Shown here: in pieces, positions 1-12,961 of the stretch | How the letters are laid out: every line of letters starts with the position of its first letter | Position numbering within the stretch: the first letter of the stretch is position 1 | Source: Nereocystis luetkeana | Lineage: Eukaryota > Sar > Phaeophyceae > Laminariales > Laminariaceae | Assembly: GCA_031213475.1 (NCBI GenBank) | Contig: JARUPZ010000004.1 | Coordinates: forward strand, 558,001 to 622,000 | DNA: 64,000 nt | Direction of reading: 5' to 3' | Translations under genes and position numbers: made by a program | The notes under the pieces: generated by a model | Databases searched by the model: none | Seen by the model: only the letters and a program-made list of their open reading frames with translations | What the model was told of the DNA's origin: nothing

Positions 1-463
1 TGAACCGCTAGCAACTCCAAAGAATGCGCCAACCTCGGCACAGCGATCGTCAACCTCGTCGTCACACTCGAGCGTCTCCCGCCGCCAGACCCCAGCGAGC
101 TAGAGGGACGGATGACGAGCGCGCTCATCCAGGGACCACAGCCTGGCGGTTCCATCGCCAGCGTTGCCTCCACCATACCTACCAACGTGGCCGATGCCGT
201 TCATGCAAGAGTAAGAGGAAAAGGCAAGGGCGCTCGAGTCGGGATATATATTCAGCTGTGAAGGTGGGTCTGACAGCGCCAGGCGTAATCGTGGTAGTGC
301 GCCTGTGGTATTTTCTTGCCGAGATGGGAGGATGAACCTCACGTGTAGCACTGGGGGCCTGATGGTTTATGATCGGCGCATTTTCGTTAGATAGCGGTGA
401 TCAAAACCGCGCGCCGACCAGTGTCGCTCAAACAGTCATTCGGAGTATGGGCTATTAATAGGG

Positions 464-1425
464 TCAGTCACGAAGTACAACACCACGGCAGAACAGTTGC
501 CGTAAAACTACCTTTAGCGATCCCCGAGCTCGACAAAAGTCTCTGGAAATCAACCCTGAATGGAAAATCGCGTCGGACGGCCGCCAGCGAGGGACGGGCG
601 ACACGTCAAACCGGATGGTTCTGACAAGTGTAGGTGCATGATAGGCGGAGCGCAATGTGCGTAACACGATCACTGACCAACATTGTCGCTGCGGCTGGTC
701 GTAAGTATGGCCAAGAGCAAAGGACAACCGCCTATCACGCATTTAACCGTTTGGGCCGTTCGCCACTTACCGCGTGCGGGGGACACTGCGCACCCGAGGG
801 CGGTCACAGGACTGAACAGGTACGCCTTCCCATCCGACCGGTACATGAAGATGCGTCCTCCCACCGCCATGGGCCCAGGGGCGGTAACATGACCCACTAC
901 AAACTCCTCCACATCCGTCCAGCACATGAGGCGGTGTCCTCGCGCCTGGAAGTTAGGTTGGCGCATCTTCTCCTCGTCGACGGGGTGCTGGTACGAATGG
1001 GAGGGGTCACGGCGGCGGTTTGCACCACCGACACCATCACCATCACCATCATCATCATCACCACCGCCACCAGCACCACCACCACCGCCACCGCCACCAC
1101 CATCACCACCACCGCCACCACCATCACCACCACCAACACCGGCACCATCACCACAATCACCGCCATTACCACGGCTAACACCACAAACATCCGGGTTTGG
1201 CCTTTCCCACTGGACCTTGCTCATTTTACGGTTGAAGAAGCACACGCGGCCGTCCTTCGCTTGGAACTCTGTCCAGCCGTGGGGCAGCGGAGGAGGAGGA
1301 GGCCTCTCCCACTGCACGGTGCCCGTTGGGCGGTTGAAGAAATAGGGCCGGCCGTCGGTCGCGTGGTACTCCTCCCAGCCAGGGGGCAACGGAGGGGGGA
1401 CATCGCGTGCTTCCGCCCCCGCCGC
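464..1425 (-). pseudogene. WW-domain protein gene, 3' exons, copy A (frameshifted)
   Basis: The minus-strand exon 1425-771 encodes two tandem WW domains, GWEEYHATDGRPYFFN...QWERP and GWTEFQAKDGRVCFFN...QWERP. In each the two Trp are 21 residues apart, and each has the downstream Pro. A Gly/Asp-rich linker encoded by (CAC)n-type repeats follows, then a segment around RGHRLMCWTDVEEFVVGHV. WW domains bind proline-rich ligands; no enzyme domain is visible. The exon ends at a strong donor (GTAAGT, plus-strand 765-770) in phase 1 and joins in phase to an exon starting at 672. That second exon loses 55 bp at 604 relative to copy B, which shifts the frame and replaces the C-terminus (open to 464). 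No initiator exon was found; the 5' acceptor near 1426 is only moderate. I infer that this copy is decaying. Confidence 0.6.
1020..1185. repeat. (CAC/ACC)n microsatellite inside WW exon, copy A
   Basis: This imperfect CAC/CAT/CGC trinucleotide tract encodes the Gly/Asp linker on the minus strand. The matching tract at 58440-58605 is 12 bp longer and differs in repeat order, so its length has changed since the segmental duplication while the frame was kept. Confidence 0.9.
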
Positions 1426-4019
1426 CTGCGGCCGCGAGAGTGAATTGAGGGACAGTGTTTTGCGGCAAAATATTCAGTCATATGTAAGGAAAGGAAACTA
1501 TTGACAGCAGTAATCCGAAACGGGCAACGTGCGCTGCCAATCACCGATACCAGGTACCTTGATACTTTGGTACTTCGATCGTTTTGAGTATGCGAGCCAG
1601 TCGGGCCCTGCGGATAACTAATGGTAATGGAATGTGACGTGATATGATATGATTCGTACTTGTATTGGATAGTACCGAAGCGAAGTAGGCGTGCGTCGCC
1701 ATAACCTTCCCCCCAAACGTTAGTCACGGCAAACTTTTCCGCGCTCAGATTTCAAGCTATCAGGAACTGTTTTTCCTTTTTCGTCTCCGAAGCATGGGTT
1801 CAGCTCGTGCTTATGGGTGGGTTGGGGTCCTGGGCAACTTCTCGAGGCAGCGGCAGCGAACTACCGTAGCACGGCACATGTCGAGGAAAGGGCGACCACA
1901 CCCGAGCTCTTTCGTTAGAAGGTTCGCTGCCCCTCGCTCGGGCCGCACAGTGGCATCGCATGAAACGATACAGCTTCCCACGTACAGAGCAGGTAGCTTC
2001 CTACGGTGACTTTGATGAGGGTTAGGACGGAAATTTTAGGAACGTTTGCTATTCATATTACAGTATTAATAGTGTCCAAACGGATCTTACATTCGCATCT
2101 AGAGTGGTGTGAGTTTGGGTGGGTGAGCATAATCCATTCATGGCTTGAGCTATGAATAGCGTATTGCACTGTGAATGAATTCATTGTTAATATTTAGGAG
2201 ACGAAGTACTGAACCAGAAAATTCGACGTAGATGTGGACCATCGAAATCGTACGTACGAATACCGATTAGATATCCCTTTTTATCGTTTACAGCACGTAT
2301 CGCTATTGTGGTACATATTGTGTTGGAATAGATAGCGCAGGCTTGCGCTAGTAGTGGCTACACTACCTGGCTGATGTTGGGAAACTGGACAAGAGGTTTA
2401 ACGTTGAAGATGCCGCTTGCGGGCCAGAACAGCAAGATAGCTACGAAATTGTTGAGTCCATGTCCGTACGTGTACTCAAAGACAAGAGCACAGCAGTATA
2501 TCAAAGTAGATCAGATAAATCAGCGTGGCTGCTGCACCTTGGTGTCTCCCAAGTTTAGGAATAGAGTACTGCTCTGCTCTAGAAGCCTACGACATCCAGA
2601 ATACTGCTAAATATACCCTACAGCATGAAATTATGCAGGAGGTCTAAATGGTGCAGAACTCTATTTTCCAGCTCTGGAATGTTCTCAAAACAATACCTAT
2701 GTCGAACAAACGCTCCTAGATAAAGTAACCGCAGAAGCAGTACGTCCTGTTGTGAACAGTCGGTGATTGCTCGCACCGGTGTTTTCCTATGGGACATATC
2801 ACACCTGGTATGTATCAAAGCTACAAGCAAACACAGTGCTGTTACGATGCGCCATGAAGCTGTACGTACTGAACATTCACCACGTCAATAGGCTGCTGTA
2901 AAAAACTGCTGTTGATGCCGAACATTAATCAGACAACGGGATCCTGTTGCCTACCAGGTACCAGCTATCTCTAAACAATCGGTACCGTGTGCAGTAGTAT
3001 CGAACTACAGTATTAATAGCTTCTCGGTCGATATCGATTGCTATCAAATAACAGGCACACCAGTATAGCCAAGTGTATACCTGGAATATAATGCTCCGTG
3101 TGTCGTACTTTACTACTGCTTGGAAGCGCGAGTACAATGTGCGAATCCCGGTATATAGTCAGATAGTCAGACGCTCACCTGGTCGTCGCCCCACCCTTCC
3201 CTAGGCAGCCCTGCCCTCTCCGGACCCAACTGCTCGGTCCCTGCAATACCATACAGTTTGGGGTTTGGAGGACGATTGCCGTGAGCATCGGATACGAGGA
3301 GCAGTCCCGGCTACGTACGCGCTGGGTTAGACTAGGAAGAGGACGGTATATATAACATTAAACCAAAGATGCTTAAACATCCAAGTATAGTACAAGTACC
3401 AGGTATTCCAAGGAGACCGCGAGTTGACCCCGTGACTGACCTGGCCGCCCCTTTTCACTAACATTATTCAAACTTAATAGCTTTGTAAGACCAAGACTAA
3501 AGGGGATGCTGGTCATAAGGCGCATCATAGGTACCCAGACCCAGCGGCTGCTTCGTCGCGTGAGGTAAACAATGGTGCAGTAGGCCAGTGGGTAGCGTCT
3601 CGACACCAACAAGAGGCGTACGAGTAGACGCGCCCAATATGACCCGTCTGTAGTGTGCATTTAACGAATATCATAACCACAGTCATAAAAGACACCCAGC
3701 ACAAGCTTCAAGCAGTTCCCGCCAAAGCCATGGCTGCGGTGTTCTGAATGGGTCATGCCCGTCGCAATACTCGTTCTTGTTTTTTTTTCGAGAACACAAT
3801 CTGGAGCTACTTCTGTACCAGAATATATTACACGAGGTTAGCCCTACTGGGGGCCTCGGATGCCTTCACCCATCGATGTCAGAGGGCAATCGGCCAGAAC
3901 CCTGTACGCACCAGGGACAAGCTAAGTTAAACACCACTTCACCTACTCTGGATAAACTAGACTCAAAACCACTATTACAGTAGTAACCTCTTCGACGATG
4001 AGACAATAGAGAAACATTT

Positions 4020-4330
4020 CGATGCCGGCCACAATAGACTGTGGAAAATGTCTATTGATAGATAATGTCGGTGGCGATAGATGTGGAAACTACCGCTATA
4101 GGAAGCGACAATTATATTGGGGATACTCTGTCTGCCCATAGATAGAGACATTGTCCACCACAGTTTCGTAGATTGCAAACCGTGTCCGTCGATGGTCCTT
4201 GCCGGCCGCAACAGATTGGGTAAGATAAGCAATACCTGGTACATCGATAAGCACTGTTTGCCCACCACAATCCGTTGTGAACCGAGTTCATCGATGGACA
4301 TTGCAGGCCGCAGTAGATGTGCAAGCTATC
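4020..4330. repeat. Diverged tandem repeat (about 130-150 bp), also in copy B
   Basis: Blocks around TGCCCA...CCACCACA..., GTCGATGG.CCTTGC and GGCCGCA.ACAGAT.GG recur two to three times, with strong divergence, across this interval. The same array lies at about 62266-62576. No coding potential is convincing here. Confidence 0.5.
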
Positions 4331-4519
4331 TATGAAAACACGTTGTGGACTTACAGCACAGTATTAATATATCAATACTAATAATACTGCTCTTGGGGAG
4401 AACGGGCTGAAAAATGGTGCACCGAATCTGTACGTACGTAGCGCCAGCGTCTGTCTGATTTTTCTTCGCCTGCCGCTCGATTGATTCTGATCCTCTCTTG
4501 CTACGATACGATACCTTGC

Positions 4520-4838
4520 ACAAATCGGCGGTAATAGGCAACAATAGCCATCGATAGACACCATTGCACAACATTATTATAGGTGGAGGATACGAGTGTA
4601 GTATATTGTGGAAACACCCCCCAATAAAAAGAAAAACTAAAGTCTACGTATTAATATTAATAGTGAATGTTTTACAAGTCGGCGGTAGTAGGCAACAATG
4701 GCCATCGACAAACGCCATTGCACAACATTATTATAGGTGGAGGATACGAGTGCAGTATATATATTGTGGAAACACCCCCCAATAAAAAAATCTATAATCT
4801 GCGTATTCATATTAATAGCGAATATTAATAGTGAGTGT
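4520..4838. repeat. Two-unit tandem duplication, about 157 bp
   Basis: Unit 1 (about 4520-4673) and unit 2 (about 4677-4838) share AGGCAACAATRGCCATCGA, CATTGCACAACATTATTATA and the run GTGGAAACACCCCCCAATAA. The units differ mainly in AT-rich sequence at their ends, where the TATTAATA motif has been gained or multiplied. The pair recurs in copy B (about 62766-63085). Confidence 0.85.
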
Positions 4839-5754
4839 TTTTAGTCAAGAGGGAGAAACAAAGAGTTAACTCTTTCGAATATTGTGATACGAATTATAGA
4901 TTCAGCTGTAACTATATACGTATGCGTGTTTGACAGCTTACATCCAGACAGTGCCGATGGGCAATCCAGTTAATAGAATACCACCCCCCGACAGGCGGCG
5001 GTGCCTGTTGATAGACCCTTGTACGGATCGTACTGCAGTAATTTTTAGTTTTTTCGGGAAGTTCCGGGACACTACTCGTATATATCTGCCGCAGCCAGCA
5101 CGCATTCTCCAAGAACAACAGCACCTGAGGCAGAAATGCGTGTCACCGCTAAAAAGTCGTGCGAACGGCACCCGTTCGAACGAAAACTGGCCAAAAAGTG
5201 CCAACGACACCCGCGAGCGGCAACTGCAAATCTTGAGAGCCGTCAACACAGGGGATGAAACTCTACCCCATCCAGGGCGAAAATGATCCCCTTGCACCTC
5301 TCGGCACTTCACCTATGTACTGCGTCAGGCAAGTGTCATGCTACTTACTGCAGGTACAGCTGCAGCGACGGAAGGAGACACAGGCCAACTCAAGTAAGGG
5401 GCACCAGGGGGATGTCTGTAACCCGGTGCCGGTGATTACCGGCACCGAACTTGCCGGGTAGGGTTCCTCGGAAAACGGAAAACGGCGGTTGGAACTTAAT
5501 CTCCCCTATCCCCAAAATGAAACACCTCCATACTCAATGGAAACCCTAAGTGTTTTCCGGCAGCACAGCAAGCAGCAGAGTACGCGCGAGCAGAGCGAAC
5601 ACAAGATTCCAACCGTATACATATACCCATACTGCAGTTTGATGGAGTCTAACAGGTACGGTATCACCATTAATAGTTAATATTTAATAGTACATGAGTA
5701 CATGCGAATATCATGAAATCATTGCAGAATGCCAGCGCCAAAACACAATTTTTG

Positions 5755-6832
5755 GATTTCGTGTACACGGGTGCACGCGCCATGCCGGCCATGCCATGCC
5801 GCAGTGTAGTCTGTAGATAAAAAATAAACAAACAAATACAAGGGGGGCTTTGCCGCGGCGGGTTGACGCCCGCTCTGGCTCCGCGCATGCTCGTAATGAC
5901 CACGGACGTAGGCAAGTCGGCCGTAAATGCGACACACAGTACTGCCAAGGGTTGGGAACATTTAAAAAAAAATCGTACCTGATTGAAGAGAAAGAAAGCA
6001 CTGGAATCAGATTCGATCAACCAGCAACACCTAAAGTTCGCCGCATACCCGTAATGACCGAGGATGTAGGCAAATGGGGCCATAAGTGCGACATTATTGC
6101 CAAGGTGTACAATACATTAATCCGTGTTCGAGTGCAGAGAGAGAAAAAACTGGAATCAGGGTCAATGGACCAAAAACAAAAAAAAATGTTGGCATCTGAC
6201 TTTATGCCACTTCGCACAATACGTGAACCAATAAGTATGACACAGAGTTTAGTTGGGCACGAAGTACGCGAATAGGCCGACACAAGCGATCCCAATGTCC
6301 CCATCGAGTATGAGTATCCCTTTCACAGCACCCAAAAACGACAAAAAGACACGACCTCTGCTGGATTCGAACCGGGCAAGGGCCAGGTGAAGGTCCAAAC
6401 ACTGGCTGTGCGTTGACTCAACCTGCAGTGCATCTATTAATAGCGTACTGACTGACTGCGCCACAGATTGATGCCTTTCTACAATATATGTACGAGTAGA
6501 CACTTGAAATCAGAACATTTTGTTTTGTGAATAATAACACGGCGATACCTCTCGCCCCCGGGACGCGCTGCGAGTCGGCCGAGGCCGCCCACCCCTGGCA
6601 GGGTCGGGAGGGGCAAGCAGGTGCGGGTGAGGCACGTCCAGCAAACGGCGCACCAAAGAAAGGAGAGGTGGACCTCATCCCAAGTTAGGTCGGTCTCGGT
6701 TCAAAAACTACTATTGTTAACTTAATAGTACAAAATCATCTTCAAGCGACTGAGAGCTAACCAACCTCAAGGACAAAAAAAAAATCCATTTAGTTATACC
6801 AGAGGGTATGACATTTACAACATCTACCTACA
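5755..6832. other. Non-genic stretch with a diverged tandem duplication
   Basis: I see no gene. About 5888-6025 and 6048-6168 are diverged tandem copies (shared CGTAATGACC, GTAGGCAA, AAACTGGAATCAG). About 5838-5905 (AGGGGGGCTTTG...GACGCCCGC) matches about 28098-28165, so it is a fragment of a dispersed repeat. The remaining short frames have no coding character. Confidence 0.6.
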
Positions 6833-7740
6833 TTAAGGTGTTGGGTGTGGTTTAACGGTATGGTATTGCCCGCCTCCATTGTACCAGTATGTCGCTCCAA
6901 TAATCCCAGCAGGGTCTTCTGATGGAGTGGGAAGTGGGACGTCTCTTACTAGGAATCTGCCACGTCTACGGTAGGCGATGGTCGGTTTTCGTCCGGGCAT
7001 ACTTGCGTTATCAACCGGTGGGTACAGGGAGGAGGCTGAACATTCGGGACCAAACCGGTACGTACGTACTGGCCCCAGCACGGGGTTTTAGACATCCCCG
7101 CTATCTACTGCTGTACTGCGGTACGTAGGAATATGTCTACCCTGTACGGGCATCGTTAGCCACGTACCAGATACAAAAACAACTCACCCCATTTCAGCGC
7201 TTCGTTGTTCAAGTCCAGGGAGGGATGCAGTCTCCATACCTCCTCCTGTGCCTCGTGCACCATGTTGAGCAGTATCGCCTCCAGAATTAAAGCAGCTGCC
7301 CCAAAACTGGAGCGGAAATGCCTCTGGATCGTGGAAAGCTCATCAAGAGCACCAGCGACACGGGGGGCGCGGTAAACACCGCCCGCTTCGTAGGGGTTAC
7401 CCCCCCCCAGCCGCTCTTTGCAGACCATGCCGAGGACTGTTTTCCCCGTTGCAAGAAACAGCTCCTGTGCTTTCAGAGACGCTGCTTTTTTATCTGCTAC
7501 TTTGGCCCGCACGCACCAATCAACTCCCTGGTGCAGGCGCATCAGGGCTACGTCCGCGAGGATGCCTTTAGGAGGCTCAGGCTCTGCGCGCCTCATCTCA
7601 ACTGCCGGGTCCAAGCTTTCTATGACGATTGGACAGCGTGGAGTAGGTCGATCGCCACAGAGTTGATCGAGTGGATCCTGCGGTGGGCAACCATGCGGGC
7701 GGAGCGCAAACAGAAGAAGGCAGGCGCCAAACACAGGCAT
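6833..7740 (-). CDS. Two-exon gene, unknown function, possible secretory leader
   Basis: Exon 1 runs 7740-7188 (553 nt) from ATG. Its donor is GG|GTGAGT (plus-strand 7181-7187). Exon 2 runs 7035-6833 after a TGTTCAG acceptor and ends at TAA. The intron is 152 bp, the phase matches (1 + 2 bases restore an Ala codon), and the product is 251 residues. The N-terminus MPVFGACLLLFALR could be a short signal peptide, though the following region is Cys/Pro-rich and a membrane role is not evident. Residues about 50-180 look helical and soluble (KAASLKAQELFLATGKT, ALILEAILLNMVHEAQEE). The C-terminus is basic, then Gly/Tyr-rich (KPTIAYRRRGRFLVRD, YWYNGGGQYHTV). An in-frame TGA lies just before the ATG, so any upstream exon must join within a few bases of it. 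I recognise no family. Confidence 0.55.
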
Positions 7741-10422
7741 TCCTGGTCAGTTTGTACTCTGTACGTGCAATGTGTGGTGCAAGGTATGTAGCACTGGCTG
7801 CGGTAGGCCGTTCACCGCGCACACTCTGCGTCTCTCTGTCACATACAGGGATAGGAACACATGTTCTGGACAAAGTACCCTGTGGTATGTTAAAATAGTC
7901 ACTCGTTCATGAAAAATAGACACTTCGCTCTTGCGACACTACCCTAGACACTTCCCGGAGGCAACCTTAGCATACGTTACTGCTGTATCTTGGTGCGTAC
8001 GTATTGATAGTACGAGTACGCTGATTTCATGCTTTCTTCTTTGAGGTGTGCGATGTGCGTAAGTTATTACGTCTACTGTTTCGTGTCTGTGTATTTTTTC
8101 TCGTGAAGTATTCTTCCTCTCCAGAGTTATTGGAGCCTGCCCTGTGACCACGGACTAGAATTTCGGCGATGGGTTATTATTAGAATGAAAACAACAACAA
8201 TAGAGCACGTATTTTAAACGATACATGACCACAACGAGGTACCAGGAACAGCAGTAGTATGCAGCGGCGGACAACATGCGCGTATGTGCCAGGCTATTCG
8301 GGTTTGCACGTATTGTTTACCAGCTGGCATCCGGTTCCCATTTGGTGCTTTGACCCGGCAGTGGGTCAATTCCCATAAGGGACCCTGCTCCCTTAGTGGC
8401 GCAGAAATACAAAAAACCCTCCGAAGGAGTTGCCGGAGACCCACCTGGTACCCTGATCCCATTTGGCAACATGTAGGCCATTCCTATCTTCAACAACTCC
8501 TGCTATACATACAACAGTATATATTGAATTCACGTGCAAGTCCGACAAGCCTGACACGCACGTACTACGTGCAAGTTCTCCGCCTGCGAGTATTAATATT
8601 AAAATCAATGGTGTGAGATCACACCTAAATACCTATCTCGAGAACCGCATAAATCTCGACAAAAAAAGTACAGATACCTATCTCGAGAGCCGCATAAATC
8701 TCGACAAAAAAAGTACAGCCTTGCGTACCATAAAGGGGACTTCCCAAACTTACTACAAGTACCTGGCGGAGGGGACGGGGTATCATATGCCCTCGCGTAA
8801 ACGTGTCAAAGAGGGGCACATACTCGCGCTCTGCTTTTGACCACTTTCGTTCATCGACAACACGTTCACAAAACACACACCCAAACTGAATGGTTGGGAA
8901 GGCAGGGGCCATGGGAGTTCGTCAAACCCCATAGGTTTTGATTTCGAGTCGATTCGACGGAGTGCATGGGCGTCGCCGCCGACGAAGAGCAAAGTCCCTC
9001 TTCAAGTTATTTTTTTACGGGGGTGTCCTCCTTTTCGTTTAATGTCCTACTGGGTACCGTATATAACAAGACGATAGGTAACATAGTGGGGGCCGTCATA
9101 TGGGTCATGGATACCCGTTGGTAGGGTCTACCCGGTTCTACCCGCATAAAATCCGGGCATCCAAGGATATCTACCCGGGTACACACGGGCATGGTGGGTG
9201 TTTGGCGATATACTCAAGCTGGCCGAACACTCAGCGGGCATATTGTCTCAATCCCAGGGCATGTAATATTACCGATGGGTCGAATGGTATTGGGGAGAAG
9301 GTAATACAGCAGAATAAACATGAATTCACATACACCCGTTGGTAGATCATGTACCCGCGTCTAGGTTACCCGGGTATTCAACAATTCCATAATACACAGG
9401 TACCCTAACGAATACCAGATACACCTTCCCACACTTGCAGAGCCTAAGCTTACAAAGCTCGAGCATCGACCAATTCCGTCCGAAATGTTTGACTAATCGA
9501 CCCACTTCGGTCCAAGTCGCATCCGACAGCAGACAACAGTCGATAGTCGACGTAGATACGCGCAAAACTACCAGGTACTCGTTATTCAAATCCAAATGTC
9601 AACAAGTACCAAGATCGAGCAAACAATCACAATCCTTAGTTTGGGTCATCGGTACGTAATAATAGAGCAGTCCCCATCCGGACTCTGGGGGTCAGCAGCA
9701 TGGGTTCACATCCCCCATTCTCCGGTTTTGTCTTTCTGGATATTTTAGCGAGGGGTGAGTGGGTTAGTTGATGGGTGTGGGTGAGAGTGATCGTACTATG
9801 TTACTTAAAGGTTGTTTTTAGTCCGCTGGTTTTGCAACGTACAAATATTAATAGTGTACGAATAATACTCGTATCCGTTCTCCAAGGTATCTTATCATAT
9901 TATTATTACTACTAGTTTACTAAATTGCGAAGAATACGTAGTTTCGTAAGTAACTCGAAAGTTGGTAACACAATCTAGAGACACCAAACATCATCACTCT
10001 CAGCCAATCCCTTTTCCTCCCTCCCTGCGTGTAACGTGTGCGTGCAGTGTATATGTCGTGCTTCCTGTGTATGTAGCCTGTACCCATTCATGCGAATACT
10101 CGTACAATGTGATACCTGGTAAACACATATGAGCATGCAAAAAAAAAACACGAATAAAACACATCTCGTTGTAGAAATGCACATGTTTAATCGGATTAAT
10201 TCCGGTTGCTCTCACGCTGGATCGACGGATGCGGCTATTTGATCCTGTCCGCCAGACTCATTACCGGATCAGTTTCCAAGATTAGTGCCTTTGTTTCAGA
10301 GTTCAAAACGGAAGAGTCCCAGTTCATCTATCTTTAGATCTTGCGTGAGTCGTCCGTGTCATGTACCTGATATTTCTATACTTCAAATCCCCACTCATAC
10401 AGGTGTAGCTTTGCCCACGCAC
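7741..10422. other. Non-genic stretch with small repeats
   Basis: No convincing gene. About 8020-8200 matches about 19820-19990 (CTCCAGAGTTA..TTGGAGCCTG, GACCACGGACT) and ends in a short CAA-rich tract, so it is a retroposon-like repeat. 8631-8718 is a two-unit 45-bp tandem repeat (ACCTATCTCGAGARCCGCAT). About 9110-9370 is rich in TACCCGGGT-type blocks. Confidence 0.6.
8020..8200 (+). repeat. Dispersed retroposon-like repeat, copy 1 (CAA tail)
   Basis: This shares TTTGAGGTGT, CTCCAGAGTTA, GGAGCCTGYCCTG and GACCACGGACT with about 19820-19990 in the same orientation and order. Both copies end in AACAACAA-type sequence. The family is unknown; a LINE or SINE 3' end with a CAA tail would fit. Confidence 0.6.
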
Positions 10423-10794
10423 CTCCGCTAATGGAGCCGCAGGCGCCGCCGCCGCAGCAGCCGCAGCAGCCGCCGCCGCCGCCGCCGGAGGTTCAGCAGA
10501 TGCCGCTGCAAACGGTTCGATGGGTACTGCTGCCGGCGGTTTCGACAGCACGTCCACGGGTGGCGTCGATGGTGCCACTGCTCTAGGCTCCGCCGGTACC
10601 GCTGTCTGTTCGGTCGCTGCCACCTCTGGAGGCTCCATCGATGAGTCTACCGGTTGCGCAGTCGGCGCTGCCACAGGCTGGTCCGTCGGTAGCTCAACAG
10701 TCGGGTTTGTCGGTGCTTCGTCCACAGGTAGGTCCATCGGTAGCCCCACGGGTGGCGGTGTCGGCGCTTCCATAGGCTGGTCGTTCTCCGGTGC
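10423..10794 (-). CDS. Pro/Ala-rich internal exon
   Basis: This open exon (372 nt, 124 codons) lies between a GGCAG acceptor and a GAG|GTGCGT donor, with equal phase at both ends. It encodes degenerate Pro-containing units of about 9-11 residues (APTPPPVGLPMDLPVDEAPT) followed by a poly-Ala run of about 14 and a short acidic end. The composition resembles wall-associated or secreted linker regions, but that is only an analogy. I found no flanking exons with confidence: the sequence on both sides is AT-rich. The antisense frame is also open because of the GC-rich repeats, so the strand choice rests on the splice sites. Confidence 0.4.
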
Positions 10795-10899
10795 CTGCCA
10801 GACGCAAGGGACGGGCAGAGAAAAACATGTACCAAGGTATTGACGTACGAAAAATCAGTATATACGCACCAGGGGCGGGGGGGCGACCAGCTGCCATTT

Positions 10900-12290
10900 G
10901 GGAATAAAAAATGACAACCCGGGCTGCCCTTACGTTCCCCGATATAGTGGGATATAGGAGTTTCTTAGCTTGGGTCTCGTGATATCATATCGCTGCCCAT
11001 AATCGTGCTGGGTATCGCATCGAAAGTCAAGTATTGATAACATCGAAATATCGAAGTTTCCATATCTTGCATGAAGCACGTTTGGCATTCCATTCCGTGG
11101 TATATTCCGGGTATGTTTCAAGCTGATGCCTGGTACTGTAGTTATACTGTATACTTCCTGAACAAGCATGAGCCGTAAACAAACGAAGCAGAAAACACGA
11201 AAGTATCAAGACGGACGGCATCGCGAAAAAGCGGCCCAAGGCTCAGCGGGGAAGATACGAGACACGAGACACAATATGTACGCCTCCTATTCTCTACAGG
11301 TATGACCCCCCCCACCGTATTTTCGGGGCAGTGTTCGATGCTGGGTTTCAGCTCAAAATATGTTACATGTTTACTCGGATTTATACGAAAACGTTTAAAA
11401 AAACTGAAGGGGGCATCCGGGGATGAGCAGAGAAACCGCAAAAATAAAAAACGGGCGAAAATCGGGCGAAATCGAGCTAAAAGTGGGTATTCAGCAGGCC
11501 TACTCGATTGCAGCAGCAGTATACCACGACATTCGTGGGCATCTGCAACTTGTGCTGTGCGGTAGACTGACTTTTCGCCAAGCTTGCTACTAGTTGAGTT
11601 CAAATGTGCTCATTGCACTCGCGGCGAGCTAGATGTCGGCGGGACTGAGGAGGATAGCTGCACCCTCATTACTTGCGCAGTTTTGATCATAGCACGACAA
11701 ACATGTTATAGCCTTACCAATCGACCAAGCTGAAGCGCGTGGCAATGATAACTTTTGACGGATCGGCGAATCATATTTCTAGTGTTTTCTTCAAATCGAA
11801 TATTTGAATATTTTATGCCACTCTCATAGAAGTCAGGTTCGGCATGATCGAGATATCGCCTACTGGTACAACCAAACTCAAACAACCTCTCGGAATCTGG
11901 AGATAACCTTTTCCGTTTTCAAATCGGTAAATACGTGCACAACGAAAAGCAAACATGCGTTTTTAGCACGGACTAACAAGTCAGCGTGGTGTTGATCAAG
12001 TGATGAGACGTGTGATGTGAGATGGTTTCTAGCTCACCAGACCCCAGGCTACCACAGGAGGTCCCCTGTGCGGCCATGCTGTGATGCTGGGGTGTGCTGC
12101 CTATGGTAGTGCCTACTGCTGTGCTGCTGTAGCGTGAACGCTTTACAAGGGCTTCCACTGCATGTTGAGGCGCTTTTACCCCGGGGATACAGAACATATA
12201 TAAAAAAACGACCACCGACAGATCGAAAAGCTGTCTTCACCGGTACCTATCAATAGATTACTATTAACATATACCATGCCTATATCGTTG
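10900..12290. other. No gene seen
   Basis: AT-rich sequence without supported exons. Short frames on both strands lack coding bias. The interval holds an A-rich stretch near 11400-11470 and nothing else I can name. Confidence 0.5.
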
Positions 12291-12300
12291 CCAGGCCCGC

Positions 12301-12369
12301 GCAACAGACGCCATGCACAGAATGCAACAGACGCCATGCACAGAATGCAACAGACGCCATGCACAGAAT
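12301..12369. repeat. Three-unit 23-bp tandem repeat
   Basis: The unit GCAACAGACGCCATGCACAG plus AAT is repeated three times without visible change at 12301, 12324 and 12347. The perfect identity suggests a young expansion. Confidence 0.95.
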
Positions 12370-12961
12370 GCAGGGTTGCGCTTCTGCCGGCGGTTTGGAA
12401 GCAGGTTTAGGGCCAGCAAAAAGTAACACATATACAATAGATATGTACCAGATATGTACCTGATATGTAGCAAGGCGATTCAAGCGTACTGCCGCGTAGG
12501 CGAAGAACGGTACACAGCAAATATGATAATATGGGTTCCAAGGTTTCGCATGGGAGGCCGGCATGCTCCGGAAGGGGAGATAGGGTTGAGAGGTAAGCCG
12601 TGAGATGCAGGTTGTCAGCGGTTATCAAAATCGCATGCCGGTTGGATCCATTTCGCGGTTTCGAGATTTTTGTGCTGGCCCCTGGGGGCAAACGTCTCCA
12701 TGCATAGTGGAAACCCCTCGTATATTTTTGGAATTCTATCAATATTATAGCGTTCCGTACTATTAATAATATCTGGTACTGTATACTTGGACTGCCTGCC
12801 ATCATCATCATGCCATGACTACTGTGCAATCAGTGTACGTTCGAATTGAAGCTCACTATTAGTAATACTTTTGGACGGGTGATAGGTGATAGAGCAAACA
12901 GGGGTGCAAAGTGAGTGGTCTTGCCCAACGAGGGATGATAGCGATCCGTCCCCTGGTTTAC

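Larger units (their letters stand above)
1..5754. repeat. Segmental duplication, copy A (direct repeat of 57354-64000)
   Basis: The sequence from base 1 (tgaaccgctagcaactcc) recurs from 57354 and stays collinear to the end of the window, where base 64000 corresponds to about 5754. By eye the copies are nearly identical, with scattered substitutions and small indels. Copy A lacks 55 bp net at 604, four codons of a Gly/Asp linker in the WW exon, and 822 bp between 2954 and 2955. Both ends of the full duplication probably lie outside the window: copy A begins at base 1 and copy B is still matching at base 64000. The intervening DNA (about 5.8-57.3 kb) is not repeated. Confidence 0.97.

Noticed and set aside
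634..1443. 269-codon plus-strand Thr/Ile-rich frame
   Set aside because: Antisense shadow of the WW exon; the repeat composition keeps both strands open, while WW motifs and splice sites support the minus strand.
4930..5286. 118-codon plus-strand frame, also in copy B
   Set aside because: The only differences between the duplicates in this frame are amino-acid changes, and there is no splice or start support.
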